Assembly: GCA_018665815.1 (NCBI GenBank) | Contig: JABJBP010000027.1 | Location: forward strand, 1-64,000 | Source: Rhodospirillaceae bacterium | Lineage (GTDB): Bacteria; Pseudomonadota; Alphaproteobacteria; Rhodospirillales; Casp-alpha2 | Direction: 5' to 3' | Length of the DNA stretch: 64,000 bases | Part shown: one piece after another, positions 28,294-37,764 of the stretch | How the letters are laid out: every line of letters starts with the position of its first letter | Numbering within the stretch: position 1 is the stretch's first letter | Translations under genes and position numbers: made by a program | The notes under the pieces: generated by a model | The model's database searches: none | What the model saw: only the letters and a program-made list of their open reading frames with translations | Told to the model about the DNA's origin: nothing

Positions 28294-29058
28294 ATGCCTG
28301 GACACTTCACCTCATCGACGTTGAGCTTTTGTTTGTTGCTTGCAGCCACTGGCACTGCGGTCGCCGGGAATGCAGATCTGCCGCCATCGGCGCGCTATAC
28401 GGCGTGTATTGAACAGGCGCGGATAGATCCTAAGAACGCCTTCGAAGATGCTATTGCGTGGCAAGACATGGGAGGCGGCGCGCCGGCTGAGCACTGTGCG
28501 GCGTCGGCCTTGATTACGCTGGGGCTTTTCAAAGACGCCGCAGCACGTCTTGAAGATATAGCGCAACGCGTGAACAAGTCACCCGCTTTCAAAGCGCAAC
28601 TTCTTGGTCAGGCGGCGCAAGGCTGGCTGCTTGGCGATTTGCCGGCGCGCGCCGAAGCGGTGGCATCGGCGGCATTAAAATTGACGCCAGGCGACGTCGA
28701 GCTACTTATAGACCGGGCTCAGGCGCGGGCGGCGATGGCGGACTATAAGGGCGCACTTCAGGATCTTAACGGCGCGTTGATTGGCAACCCCAGGCGCGCT
28801 GACGCGCTGACTTTCCGGGCTGCGGCGAAGCGGTTCTTGGATGATCCTGATGGGGCACTGATAGATGTGAAGGCGGCCTTAGAGATCGATCTCAACCATT
28901 CTGACGCCTTGTTGGAGCGCGGTATCCTACGGCGCCTCAAGGGCGATGACGCCGGCGCTCGCGCCGATTGGCTGATGGTCCTGTCGCTGGCGCCGGATGG
29001 GCCGGCCAGCGATGCCGCCAGAACCAATCTGGAAAAAATGGATGTGAAAGTGCGTTAA
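28294..29058 (+). CDS. Secreted tetratricopeptide-repeat protein
   Basis: 254 residues. Starting at ATG 28294 it has a good Sec signal peptide (LSFCLLLAATGTAVAGNA). The mature part contains several TPR-like helical pairs from about residue 75: for example AEAVASAALKLTPGDVELL, ALQDLNGALIGNPRRADAL and ALIDVKAALEIDLNHSDAL. These resemble BamD/YfiO-type or cell-division scaffold repeats. Periplasmic protein-protein scaffold is the likely role; partner unknown. An earlier in-frame ATG at 28264 would hide the signal peptide. Confidence 0.82.
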   Translation: MPGHFTSSTLSFCLLLAATGTAVAGNADLPPSARYTACIEQARIDPKNAFEDAIAWQDMGGGAPAEHCAASALITLGLFKDAAARLEDIAQRVNKSPAFKAQLLGQAAQGWLLGDLPARAEAVASAALKLTPGDVELLIDRAQARAAMADYKGALQDLNGALIGNPRRADALTFRAAAKRFLDDPDGALIDVKAALEIDLNHSDALLERGILRRLKGDDAGARADWLMVLSLAPDGPASDAARTNLEKMDVKVR

Positions 29059-29133
29059 AGGCGCCCGCTCGGGAATTGCTTTTAGCGCTGAAAATGCGTC
29101 GTCGCGGATGTGGCCATCCGCTTGGGATCGGCA

Positions 29134-29802
29134 TTAGAAATCCAAATTCGCGTAATGTGCGGCGGGGGCGGCGCCTGGAATGTGGTCTTCTAGCAAGGTC
29201 CTGAAGCAAGGCCGGGATTTGACCCGCACGTACCAATCCTTGGCCGCGGTGTGCTCGGTCCAGGGGACATCACCCAGATAATCGACGCATGAGAGGTGCG
29301 CCGCGGCAGTAAAGTCGGCTAGTGACATATCGTCCCCGGCCAACCATTTCCGCCGGTCTGTCAGAAAACTGATGTATTCCAGATGTTGATGCATATTGGC
29401 GTGCCCCGCCCGGATGACGTTGGAATCTGGTTCACCCAGGCCCAAGAACCGCTTCATGATTTTTTCGGAAACCAGGTTTTGCGTGACCTCGATATTGAAC
29501 TTTCGATCGAACCAATAGATTAAGCGGCGAACCTCGGCGCGCTGCAGTGAATGGCGGCCATAGAGGCCGGGTTCCGGATGGACCTCATCAAGGAATTCGC
29601 AAATCGCATCACTGCCGGAAAGCGCCGTGCCATCGGCCTCGACAAGGACGGGCACCTCGCCGGTGGGGTTCAATGTGAGGAAATCCTGGCGCCGTTCCCA
29701 GACGGCTTCGGTTTTCATTTGATGCTCCAGTTTTTTCTCCTGGAGCACCAATCTGACCTTGCGGCAAAACGGTGAAAGCCACAGATGATAAAGTGTGCGC
29801 AT
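29134..29802 (-). CDS. Glutathione S-transferase family protein
   Basis: 222 residues from ATG 29802. The N-terminal thioredoxin-like domain begins MRTLYHLWLSPFCRKVRLVL with the SPFC active-site region, then GEVPVLVEADGTALSGSDAIC (cis-Pro and gamma-glutamyl binding). An all-alpha C-terminal domain includes GDDMSLADFTAAAHL. Soluble, cytoplasmic, probably a detoxification or stringent starvation-type GST. It is divergent from msrPQ, sharing a palindrome-bearing gap (29911-29932), which hints at redox regulation. Confidence 0.92.
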   Translation of the reverse strand: MRTLYHLWLSPFCRKVRLVLQEKKLEHQMKTEAVWERRQDFLTLNPTGEVPVLVEADGTALSGSDAICEFLDEVHPEPGLYGRHSLQRAEVRRLIYWFDRKFNIEVTQNLVSEKIMKRFLGLGEPDSNVIRAGHANMHQHLEYISFLTDRRKWLAGDDMSLADFTAAAHLSCVDYLGDVPWTEHTAAKDWYVRVKSRPCFRTLLEDHIPGAAPAAHYANLDF

Positions 29803-29910
29803 GCGCGATTTATAGCCCGGTCCATCGGTGGCGACAATCAATGTCGCGCCAGGCGGGGCGATAAAGTCTCAGCGCGAGGGCAACTGTCCTGACACCCTAG
29901 AAATCACTCA

Positions 29911-29932
29911 TATATCGCAAAATTGTGATATA
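29911..29932. promoter_or_regulatory. Palindromic operator candidate between GST and msrPQ
   Basis: TATATCGCAA and TTGTGATATA flank a central AA: ten-base arms with a single mismatch, 22 bases in all, centred 84 bases upstream of msrP and 120 upstream of the GST start. No other gene uses this gap, so it is probably the binding site of a dimeric regulator controlling one or both genes. The regulator is not in the neighbourhood that I can see. Confidence 0.5.
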
Positions 29933-30015
29933 AGCGTGGGCAGTTAGGGCCTTACCTTTCGGGCTGATGCCGCCTATTTTCGAAGCGTTCCCATCGTCAC
30001 GCACCAGGAGCAACC

Positions 30016-31005
30016 ATGCTTATCCAGGCCCGTAAGAAATCCGACGTTCTGTCCTCCGAGATCACGCTGCATTCCGTTTTCATGCGCCGACGCGAATTTT
30101 TGCGTGCCGCTGCCGCGACCAGCGCCGCCGCTGCCATCGGGCCGTTCATGCTTTCTGACCCGGCGATGGCCGGCATGAAACTGCCGAATGTCCAGAAAAC
30201 CAAATGGACGCGCGAAAGCCTGGGTAAGGACGATGATCTGACGCCGCTCAAAGACGTGACGACTTATAACAATTTCTATGAGTTCGGCACCGGCAAGGGT
30301 GACCCGGCGCGCAAATCGAAAGATTTCAAAACCAAGCCTTGGACCGTGGTCGTCGATGGCGAATGCGATAAACCCGGTCGCTATTCTTTCGAAGACCTTA
30401 TCAAGCCGCATGAATTACAGGAACGCGTCTATCGCTTCCGCTGCGTCGAAGCCTGGTCAATGGTCATTCCGTGGGTCGGCGTTCCTCTGGCCGATATCAT
30501 CAAGCGTTTGGGGCCGACGGGAAATGCCAAGTATGTGGCGTTTGAGACGCTGGTTGATCCGGCGCAAATGCCCGGCCAAAAATATGCCATTTTGAAATGG
30601 CCTTACCGCGAAGGCCTGCGCATGGATGAAGCCATGAACCCGCTGACCTTGATGGCCGTCGGGCTCTATGGCGAGGAACTGCCGAACCAGAACGGCGCGC
30701 CGATCCGACTTGTGACACCGTGGAAGTATGGTTTCAAATCAATCAAATCCATCGTCCGCATCAGTTTCACCGAAAAGCAGCCACCTACGTCATGGAACAT
30801 GTCGGCATCGCGCGAATACGGCTTTTATTCGAACGTTAATCCCTTGGTCAATCATCCACGCTGGAGCCAGGCCAAGGAACGCCGCCTGGGCGGGCCGACC
30901 AATGTCTTCGGTTTCGTGCCGAAACGTCCGACCTTAATGTTTAATGGTTATGAAGAAGAAGTCGCGGCCATGTACAAGGGCATGAACCTGGCGCGTAACT
31001 ATTAG
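30016..31005 (+). CDS. msrP: Protein-methionine-sulfoxide reductase catalytic subunit MsrP (YedY)
   Basis: 329 residues. A Tat signal ([20 protein letters not shown]) follows an N-terminal [16 protein letters not shown] stretch that MsrP orthologues share, so the 30016 start with AGGAG upstream is right. The molybdopterin-ligand Cys is near residue 143 ([15 protein letters not shown]). MsrP repairs oxidised methionines in periplasmic proteins, drawing electrons from the quinone pool through MsrQ, whose gene follows after 21 bases. Confidence 0.97.
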   Translation: MLIQARKKSDVLSSEITLHSVFMRRREFLRAAAATSAAAAIGPFMLSDPAMAGMKLPNVQKTKWTRESLGKDDDLTPLKDVTTYNNFYEFGTGKGDPARKSKDFKTKPWTVVVDGECDKPGRYSFEDLIKPHELQERVYRFRCVEAWSMVIPWVGVPLADIIKRLGPTGNAKYVAFETLVDPAQMPGQKYAILKWPYREGLRMDEAMNPLTLMAVGLYGEELPNQNGAPIRLVTPWKYGFKSIKSIVRISFTEKQPPTSWNMSASREYGFYSNVNPLVNHPRWSQAKERRLGGPTNVFGFVPKRPTLMFNGYEEEVAAMYKGMNLARNY

Positions 31006-31026
31006 AAAACGCTAAACTATCCTGCC

Positions 31027-31644
31027 ATGACGCCGAACAACCGCATTCGCTGGATCGCCAAACCTGCCGTTTGGGTGCTTTGCCTGGCTCCGCTGGGGGT
31101 ACTGGTGTGGCGGATCGTCAACCAGGACCTGACCGCTAATCCAGCGGAATTCATGAACCGGTACCTGGGCGAATGGGCGCTGCGGATCTTATGGCTGGCG
31201 CTGGCGGTGACGCCACTGCGGATCATTACGAGTTGGAATCAGGCAATCAGATTTCGCCGCCTGCTGGGTCTCTTCGCCTTTTTTTATGTCACCTTGCACG
31301 TCTCCAGCTATGTCGTCGCTGATCAGTGCTTCGATTGGTTGGCGATTTGGAACGATATCATCAAGCGCACCTACATCACGCTCGGCATGGGGGCTTTGGT
31401 GATTTTGGTCGCGCTGGCGCTCACATCATGGGGCGCCATGGTCAAGAGGCTCGGCGGAAAAAATTGGATACGGCTGCACCGCGGCGTTTACATCGCCGGC
31501 GTCTGCGCGGCCATTCATTTCATCATGATGCGCAAGGGGTTTCAGATCGAGCCGCTGATTTACGCCGGTATCCTGGCAGCCTTGTTGGCAACCCGCCTGG
31601 GGCCGATATTAAAGAAGCGCCAAGCTCAGAAGTTGCGCACCTAG
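31027..31644 (+). CDS. msrQ: Heme-binding membrane subunit MsrQ (YedZ)
   Basis: 205 residues, about six membrane spans, of the ferric-reductase-like YedZ family, with heme-ligand His residues in FYVTLHVSSYVV and LHRGVYIAGVCAAIHFIMM. It passes electrons from the quinone pool to periplasmic MsrP. Operon partner of msrP. Stop overlaps the convergent 111-residue gene by four bases. Confidence 0.95.
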   Translation: MTPNNRIRWIAKPAVWVLCLAPLGVLVWRIVNQDLTANPAEFMNRYLGEWALRILWLALAVTPLRIITSWNQAIRFRRLLGLFAFFYVTLHVSSYVVADQCFDWLAIWNDIIKRTYITLGMGALVILVALALTSWGAMVKRLGGKNWIRLHRGVYIAGVCAAIHFIMMRKGFQIEPLIYAGILAALLATRLGPILKKRQAQKLRT

Positions 31645-31976
31645 CCGACGCGGCGCCCTGTTCCTGGCTCAATCACCATGGCGATCTGCTCGCCTTCGGC
31701 GCGCACCGATTTGGCGCCGCCGCGCGGTATAGGGATTCCGGTTGAGCGGCAATAACCGATCAACGCATCGTTGACCTGGCGGCGGTCGAAGCTGAGTTCA
31801 TCGGCACCAATACCGGTGCCGAACCGCAAGCGGACGGCGGCGGCGGGATCCGTGCCGACGGTCACCGCACCGGCGGCGCCTTCCGGCACCGTGATGCCAT
31901 GGCGGTGGCAATGATCAAGGGCGGCGGTCTGCAGTTCACCGGCACTGAATAAAAGTTTACGGGTTTCGTGGGGCAT
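31641..31976 (-). CDS. Small conserved hypothetical protein
   Basis: 111 residues, no membrane span or signal. It has a helix-rich start (HETRKLLFSAGELQTAALDHC) followed by strands and ends VIEPGTGRRVG. Well-formed codons, good coding character and a tight convergent overlap with msrQ support a real gene. I do not recognise the family and assign no function. Confidence 0.6.
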   Translation of the reverse strand: MPHETRKLLFSAGELQTAALDHCHRHGITVPEGAAGAVTVGTDPAAAVRLRFGTGIGADELSFDRRQVNDALIGYCRSTGIPIPRGGAKSVRAEGEQIAMVIEPGTGRRVG

Positions 31977-32090
31977 GATGGTCGGTCCTCCATTCTGGAC
32001 GACGGTTATGATCCGTATTGAAGGCGAAAGTATGGCGCCAGGAGGGTTAATTTTGGGTTACGTGGGGCGCATCAAGAATGGCGGGCCACA

Positions 32091-32731
32091 CTAGGGTCTA
32101 TGTGAGCTTTCCAACAGATTGTCCGAGGCTGCCAATACTGCGCCCGCGGCGATATAGAAGGTGCCGATTGATCGATTGAACGTCAGGCGTCGACGGACTG
32201 TCCCGAGGAGCCGACCGACACCGGTGCCTACCGCGCAGAATCCAATAAATACGACCGCCGTAATCGCCAGTGCGGTCGGAACAAGCACCATTAATTGGCC
32301 GGCTAAGGGAATATCCTGGCTAATAAACTGTGATAAAATGGCGAGATACGAAAAATCGCTTTCGGATTGCTCATGGAAATAACAATGGCCCGGCGGGCTA
32401 TTTGAAAGCGTGATGCCGGGGCTCGTTCTGAGGACTGAGGTAATTCGCCGCCCTCGCGCCACAAAGAAATCCCCATCCAAATGAGATAGGCCGCGCCGCA
32501 GAACTTGAGCACATAAAACAGTTCGGCGTTAGCCAAAAGTATTGTCGCCGCGCCAAATATAACGGCCGTCTTGTGGCACAGAGCCGCACCCAGGATGCCG
32601 GCGACGGACCATAGTGACCGGGTAAACCCGATGCGTGCGGACACCGCGATGCAATTGAGTGCGTTTGGCCCTAGCGGCAAACCTGCCAATGTCCAGATCG
32701 CCACAAAGATAAGCCACTGATCGAACGCCAT
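32091..32731 (-). pseudogene. LysE-family amino acid exporter, interrupted by a single-base frameshift
   Basis: Two overlapping frames together spell one LysE/RhtB transporter of about 212 residues. The first part (from ATG 32731) starts MAFDQWLIFVAIWTLAGLPLGPNALNC and runs through SMSNPKAIF. The second resumes with SYLAILSQFIS and ends LLESSHRP at 32091. The break sits in a five-base T run (32351-32355 as A on the plus strand); adding one T restores a continuous reading through the expected NPKAIF-YLAIL junction. Six membrane spans would result. It is either a recent pseudogene or a homopolymer sequencing error; I cannot tell which. Confidence 0.75.
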
Positions 32732-32890
32732 CGTATTTCCGCCTAAATCCTTGGAGAACCAGTCACGCTGTCGTGTATCACCGACCTTCGCTTGCTACCA
32801 CAAAATGACCGCATTGTAACCGCAATGCCGCCACGCAGAGCTGCCATGCTCCGGATCGTAAACGCCATAATCTATCGGAGGAAACGACCC

Positions 32891-33133
32891 ATGTTTGCCA
32901 TGCTTCTAGCCCCTTTTGCGGCCTTTTGGGCTGCTGACAATCAAAGCTTTTTCGACAAGATGACCGATGCGGAATGGGAATACGTCGGTTATCAGGCTCG
33001 GCCGGCCGAAGCGGCCGATGGTGCAAAAGCCATGACTTTGGAGGTCGATGGTCAAGCCTACATTCTGTTCAAACAAAAGCCCTTGGGCCAGCAACCCATT
33101 GCCGATCTGGCCGACAACACCAATCTTCGCTAA
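32891..33133 (+). CDS. Small secreted or membrane-anchored hypothetical protein
   Basis: 80 residues from ATG 32891, which is preceded by GGAGGAA nine bases upstream, so this start is favoured over an upstream in-frame one at 32792. The N-terminus MFAMLLAPFAAFWAADNQ looks like a short signal or membrane anchor. The rest is polar with FFDKMTDAEWEYVGY and a short strand pair. Convergent with the aminotransferase gene, four bases overlapping. Not recognised. Confidence 0.6.
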   Translation: MFAMLLAPFAAFWAADNQSFFDKMTDAEWEYVGYQARPAEAADGAKAMTLEVDGQAYILFKQKPLGQQPIADLADNTNLR

Positions 33134-34095
33134 TCATCTCTTCGCCAATCATCGAGTGTCGGCAGCTCATCAACGCCCACCGACCATACCGGGTCCGTGT
33201 GCTTGGCCCAATAACGTTCGGTCAACCTTTGGGTCAACGGGCCCGGTGCGTCGGCGCTGGGTGCGACGCCGTCAATGCGCCCGACGGGCATGACGCCGCC
33301 GGCGGTCGATGTGATGAACACTTCATCGGCGGCCTTCAGTGCAGCGATCGACAATGGCGCTGTTTTCGCCTTCACCTGCAGCTCAGCCAAAAGCTCCAGC
33401 GCGGTGCGCCGGGTCACACCCTCCAGGACCCCACGATCAGGTGTCGTGACCTGATCGTCGTTTACGGCAAAGACATTGAATCCCGGGCCCTCGGCCAAAT
33501 TGCCGTCGCCGTCCACCAGCAGAACGTTCTCGGCGCCCGCGTCATAGGCTTCATAAAGGCCGGCGACCAAATCGAGCCAGTGATAATTTTTTACGGTGGG
33601 ATCGACCGAGTCCGGGCCAATGCGGGGAATGGATGAGACATGCAGATTGACTCCGCGGGTCATTTGATCGGCGTTGGCGACCGAGCCGAAGGGAATGGCG
33701 AAGGCGATGAAGGTGTTGATCGCGTCACGCGGGTCGCGGCTGAATGTGGGTGAGGTGCCGCGCGTCAAAATCATTTCGACGTAAGCGTCGTTGAGCTCCG
33801 CGCGCCGCACGCACTCCGCCAAAATCGCCTGCAACCGTTCAGGCCCAAACGGCAGTTCCATGCGGAGTTTGGCGATCCCGTTCAGGAATCTCTCAATATG
33901 GACATCGAGGCGAAAGAACCGACCTTTCCAAACATGAACCACATCGTAGGTCGCATCCGAGCGCAGGAACCCCCAATCGAGGACGGAAATTTTGGCCTCT
34001 GACATGGGTACGAATTGACTGCCGATATAGGCGCAACCCGGCGGAAAAGTGAGGCCGGCCTCAGGTCTTAATTGCGGGCCTGGGCCGTCCGCCAT
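33130..34095 (-). CDS. Class IV PLP aminotransferase (branched-chain / aminodeoxychorismate lyase-like)
   Basis: 321 residues from ATG 34095. The fold-type IV pattern is complete: SVLDWGFLRSDATYDVV near the N-terminus, the PLP Lys in DPTVKNYHW, the Glu in LAEGPGFNVFAV and the phosphate-binding Thr region ITSTAGGVMPV. Such enzymes transaminate branched-chain or D-amino acids or cleave aminodeoxychorismate; sequence alone does not settle which. Its ATG overlaps the polA stop by one base (TGATG), implying translational coupling. Confidence 0.9.
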   Translation of the reverse strand: MADGPGPQLRPEAGLTFPPGCAYIGSQFVPMSEAKISVLDWGFLRSDATYDVVHVWKGRFFRLDVHIERFLNGIAKLRMELPFGPERLQAILAECVRRAELNDAYVEMILTRGTSPTFSRDPRDAINTFIAFAIPFGSVANADQMTRGVNLHVSSIPRIGPDSVDPTVKNYHWLDLVAGLYEAYDAGAENVLLVDGDGNLAEGPGFNVFAVNDDQVTTPDRGVLEGVTRRTALELLAELQVKAKTAPLSIAALKAADEVFITSTAGGVMPVGRIDGVAPSADAPGPLTQRLTERYWAKHTDPVWSVGVDELPTLDDWRRDD

Positions 34096-36860
34096 CAATG
34101 CGCCTCGTCCCAATTCATCCCCGTGCCCGCATCGACCACCAAAGGCACGTCCAAATGCGCGGCACCTTCCATGGTGGCGCGGACCACGCCGATGAGATCA
34201 TCGACCTCGGCCTCGGGCACTTCGAAAATTAATTCATCGTGGACCTGCAACAGCATCTTTGACGCCAGCTTTGCGTCGGCCAAGGCATCCGGCAGGCGCA
34301 CCATGGCGCGCTTGATGATGTCGGCGGCGCCACCCTGGATCGGCGCGTTGATGGCGGCGCGCTCGGCGAAGCCCCGCATATTTGGATTGCGGTCATTGAT
34401 GCCACGGGTGTGGCATTTGCGCCCGAACATGGTGGTCACGAACCCCTCTTCACGGGCCTGGGTCTTGGTGCGTTCCATGTAATCCTTGATGCCGGGGTAT
34501 TTGTCGAAATAGGCGTCGATGTAATCCTTCGCCTCGCCGTTTCCAATGCCCAATTGCCGCGCCAGCCCGAAGGCCGAGATGCCATAGATGATTCCGAAGT
34601 TGATGGCCTTGGCATTGCGTCGGGTCATCGGGTCCATGCCCTCGATGGGCTCCCCGAAAACCTGATTGGCGGTGATCGCGTGAATATCCTGGCCGTCATG
34701 GAACGCCTGTTTCAAGACATCGATACCGGCGACATGGGCGAGAATGCGAAGCTCGATCTGCGAATAGTCGGCGCTGACCAAGATATGGCCTTTTTCGGGG
34801 ATAAAGGCCTTGCGAATTTTTCGCCCTTCTTCCGTCCGCACCGGAATGTTTTGCAAGTTCGGATCCGAGGATGCCAGCCGGCCCGTGGACGCCGCGCCTT
34901 GGCTGTACGAGGTGTGGACACGCCCCGTGCCCGGGTTAATGGCCGCCGTCAGCGCATCCGTGTAGGTGCTTTTCAGTTTCGAAAGCTGGCGCCAGTCCAG
35001 CACCCGCGCCGGCAGGTCATGGCCTTCCGCGGCCAGGCCTTCCAAGACATCGGCGCCGGTGGCATAGGCGCCGGTCTTGCCTTTTTTGCCGCCCTGCAGG
35101 CCCATTTCATCGAACAGAATTTCGCCCAACTGTTTTGGCGAGCCGACGTTAAATTCGCGCCCCGCCAGTTTGTGAACCTCGGCCTCCAAATCAACCATCC
35201 GCTTGGCGAAATCAGTCGACAGGCGTTTCAGTTCCGTCGCATCGACCTTAATGCCATTGCGCTCCATCATCTCTAGCACCGGGATCAACGGCCGTTCCAA
35301 CGTCTCATAAACCGTGACCATGTGTTCTTCGGCGAGGCGCCTTTTAAACGCGCGATGCAGGCGCAATGTGATGTCGGCGTCCTCGGCGGCGTAATCCAGG
35401 GCCTTATCCAATCCGACCAGATCAAATGTGATCTGCGACTTACCAGTGCCGACGACCTCTTTGAACTTGATCGTCTCCATGCCCAATTGATCGCGTGCCA
35501 ACTCATCCATGCCATGACCATGCAGCCCGCCTTCCAAGACGTAGCTGAGCAGCATGGTATCGTCGATGGGGCTAATGCCGATGCCGTAGCGGGTCAGCAC
35601 TTTCATGTCGTATTTGATGTTCTGGCCGATTTTCAGAACGCCGGGGTCACTCAGCATTGGCTTCAGAATTTCCAATGCCCGGTCCATGGGAATTTGCTCG
35701 GGCGGCGCCGCGGCTGGTGCCGCGTCCAGCAGATCACCCGTGGTGCCGGCGCCCGGCGCCTTGTGGCCCAGCGGGATGTAACACGCCCGGCCCGGCGTCA
35801 CCGCAAGCGACACGCCGACCAATTCCGCCTGCATGGAATCAAGGCCGGTGGTTTCCGTATCCACGGCGACCGCGCCCGCGCGAGTCGCTTCATCGACCCA
35901 GGCCCTCAGCGCGTCCTCGGTCTGTACCAGTTCATAGCTCGCTTCGCCGGGCTCGGGCGCCTCGGCGCCGCCCGATTCCGCCGCGCCCTCAACGCCTAGG
36001 CGCGCACGCATGGTGACAACCAATGATTTGAAGCTTTGCTCTTCCAGGAACGGGATCAGCACATCGGCGTCCAATTCCCTGACCGCGAAGTCGTCCAGCG
36101 GCACGGTGATCGGCACATCGTCCTTCAGCGTCACCAGCTCACGGCTGACCCGCGCCATCTCGGCCTGCTCGATCAAGCGCTCGCGGCGTTTCGGCTGTTT
36201 GATTTCTTCCGCCCGGCTGAGCAGCGTATCCAGATCACCGTATTCGTTAATCAGCAGTGCCGCCGTCTTCACGCCGATGCCCTCGATGCCCGGCACATTG
36301 TCGGCGCTGTCGCCGGCCAGAGCCTGGACATCGATGACTTTCTCCGGCGGCACGCCGAATTTTTCCACCACCTGATCAAAGCCGATGACCTTGTTCTTCA
36401 TGGCGTCCAGCATGGTGATCTTGTCATCGACCAGCTGCATCAAATCCTTGTCCGACGACACAATCGTGACCTCCGCGCCCTGGGCGGCGGCTTGGCGGGC
36501 ATAGGTGGCGATCAGATCGTCGGCCTCATAGCCCTCCATATCGACGGATGAGACGTTCATGGCCACGGTGGCGTCACGGACCAACTGGAACTGCGGGATC
36601 ATTTCATCGGGTGGCGGTGGCCGGTGCGCCTTGTAGTCGGCATAAATATCGGAGCGGAAGGTTTTCCGCGCCCGGTCGAAAATCACCGCGATGTGGTCGG
36701 CGTCGGTGTCCTCGATCAGCTTCATGATCATTTTCGTGAACCCGAAGACGGCGTTCACCGGCGTGCCGTCGCCGCGTGTCATTGGCGGCAGGGCGTGGAA
36801 CGCCCGGAACAGAAAGCCCGAACCGTCGATCAGAAATACATGTTTGGGGGTTTCGGCCAT
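34095..36860 (-). CDS. polA: DNA polymerase I
   Basis: 921 residues with all three modules: 5'-3' exonuclease (about 1-290), 3'-5' proofreading exonuclease (about 320-510, with VDTETTGLDS and YAAEDADITLRL acid residues intact) and family A polymerase (about 540-921). Polymerase motifs: A VSADYSQIELRILAH, B RRNAKAINFGIIYG, C LLQVHDELIF. It fills gaps and removes RNA primers. The proofreading site appears active. Confidence 0.98.
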   Translation of the reverse strand: MAETPKHVFLIDGSGFLFRAFHALPPMTRGDGTPVNAVFGFTKMIMKLIEDTDADHIAVIFDRARKTFRSDIYADYKAHRPPPPDEMIPQFQLVRDATVAMNVSSVDMEGYEADDLIATYARQAAAQGAEVTIVSSDKDLMQLVDDKITMLDAMKNKVIGFDQVVEKFGVPPEKVIDVQALAGDSADNVPGIEGIGVKTAALLINEYGDLDTLLSRAEEIKQPKRRERLIEQAEMARVSRELVTLKDDVPITVPLDDFAVRELDADVLIPFLEEQSFKSLVVTMRARLGVEGAAESGGAEAPEPGEASYELVQTEDALRAWVDEATRAGAVAVDTETTGLDSMQAELVGVSLAVTPGRACYIPLGHKAPGAGTTGDLLDAAPAAAPPEQIPMDRALEILKPMLSDPGVLKIGQNIKYDMKVLTRYGIGISPIDDTMLLSYVLEGGLHGHGMDELARDQLGMETIKFKEVVGTGKSQITFDLVGLDKALDYAAEDADITLRLHRAFKRRLAEEHMVTVYETLERPLIPVLEMMERNGIKVDATELKRLSTDFAKRMVDLEAEVHKLAGREFNVGSPKQLGEILFDEMGLQGGKKGKTGAYATGADVLEGLAAEGHDLPARVLDWRQLSKLKSTYTDALTAAINPGTGRVHTSYSQGAASTGRLASSDPNLQNIPVRTEEGRKIRKAFIPEKGHILVSADYSQIELRILAHVAGIDVLKQAFHDGQDIHAITANQVFGEPIEGMDPMTRRNAKAINFGIIYGISAFGLARQLGIGNGEAKDYIDAYFDKYPGIKDYMERTKTQAREEGFVTTMFGRKCHTRGINDRNPNMRGFAERAAINAPIQGGAADIIKRAMVRLPDALADAKLASKMLLQVHDELIFEVPEAEVDDLIGVVRATMEGAAHLDVPLVVDAGTGMNWDEAH

Positions 36861-36960
36861 GGGTGCTCCGTCGGTTGTCGATTTTTAGTGATCGGCATGG
36901 GGTGATTTAAGGTGCTCAATTTAACCCGGTCGTGGCCCTGAGTCGAAGCCCCATTGGACG

Positions 36961-37764
36961 TCAAAATATCTTTTTGGCGCCTTTGAGCATCAGCACCACG
37001 GCAGCCATGGCCAACAACAGTTGAAGGGCGGCGTAAAAGCGCTCCGGCGTCGCGGTCCGGAAAAATCGGGTGCCGGCCCAGATGCCGAGTGCGACGGCGG
37101 GCAACAAAAGCAGGGTTTCGATGAACAAGTTCGGCGTTAGCAACCCCAGCAATGCGATAAAGACAATGCGGCCCATCATGAACAACCCCGAGAGCACCAG
37201 ATTGGTGCCGCGCAGCGCCGTCGGTGTCGGGCAGACGAGTTTCAGATACGGCGCCATGAAATAAATCCCGCCGCCGCCACTGACCGAGCCCAAAACCCCG
37301 GACGTCAGTGCCAGCGACGCTGTTACCGGCCGGGCCCGCAGATTGATCCGCTCCGATAGGCGCTCCAACAAATGATAACGGTCGATGATGACGATCATCG
37401 TAATCAGCCCGCCCATCGTCAGCGTCAGCCATTCCGCATCCAGGCGCGACAACATCCAGGTGCCGCATGCGGTGCCGATCAACATGCCGATGAACATCGG
37501 CCGCGCAATCCCCCAATCGGCGGTCTTCACGCCGGCTGGAAACAGGTGAACCTGGGCGACGGCAGCCGTCACCGCGACCAGAAAAATCGCGTGATGCGGC
37601 CCCAGAACCCATGTGGTGAGGAGCACGATGGGCATGTTGGATCCAAACCCGAAGGCGCCGCGAATGAAAAATCCCGCCGCGTAAATCAGAAACACAAAGC
37701 CGGTCTCCCACGGCCCGATGGCGGTGTAGGGCAACCAGGCGGCGGGCAGCGTGAAGGCGTCCAT
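36961..37764 (-). CDS. TauE/SafE-family sulfite/sulfonate exporter-like membrane protein
   Basis: 267 residues with about eight membrane spans and the family's duplicated glycine-rich motif, FFIRGAFGFGSNMPIV and SGVLGSVSGGGGIYFMAPY. Members export sulfite, sulfoacetate or other organic anions; substrate not inferable. A longer open frame on the same strand (through 36830) also crosses this DNA but encodes an Arg/Pro/His-rich shadow; the hydrophobic reading given here is the real gene. A 14-bp palindrome lies 43 bases upstream. Confidence 0.88.
   Translation of the reverse strand: MDAFTLPAAWLPYTAIGPWETGFVFLIYAAGFFIRGAFGFGSNMPIVLLTTWVLGPHHAIFLVAVTAAVAQVHLFPAGVKTADWGIARPMFIGMLIGTACGTWMLSRLDAEWLTLTMGGLITMIVIIDRYHLLERLSERINLRARPVTASLALTSGVLGSVSGGGGIYFMAPYLKLVCPTPTALRGTNLVLSGLFMMGRIVFIALLGLLTPNLFIETLLLLPAVALGIWAGTRFFRTATPERFYAALQLLLAMAAVVLMLKGAKKIF

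Noticed and set aside
34410-35276. Long plus-strand open frame inside polA
   Set aside because: Antisense shadow of conserved polymerase motifs A, B and C.
36830-37764. Continuation of the terminase-like frame through the exporter gene
   Set aside because: The encoded stretch is Arg/His/Pro-rich with no recognisable structure, while another frame of the same strand gives a clean eight-span membrane protein.
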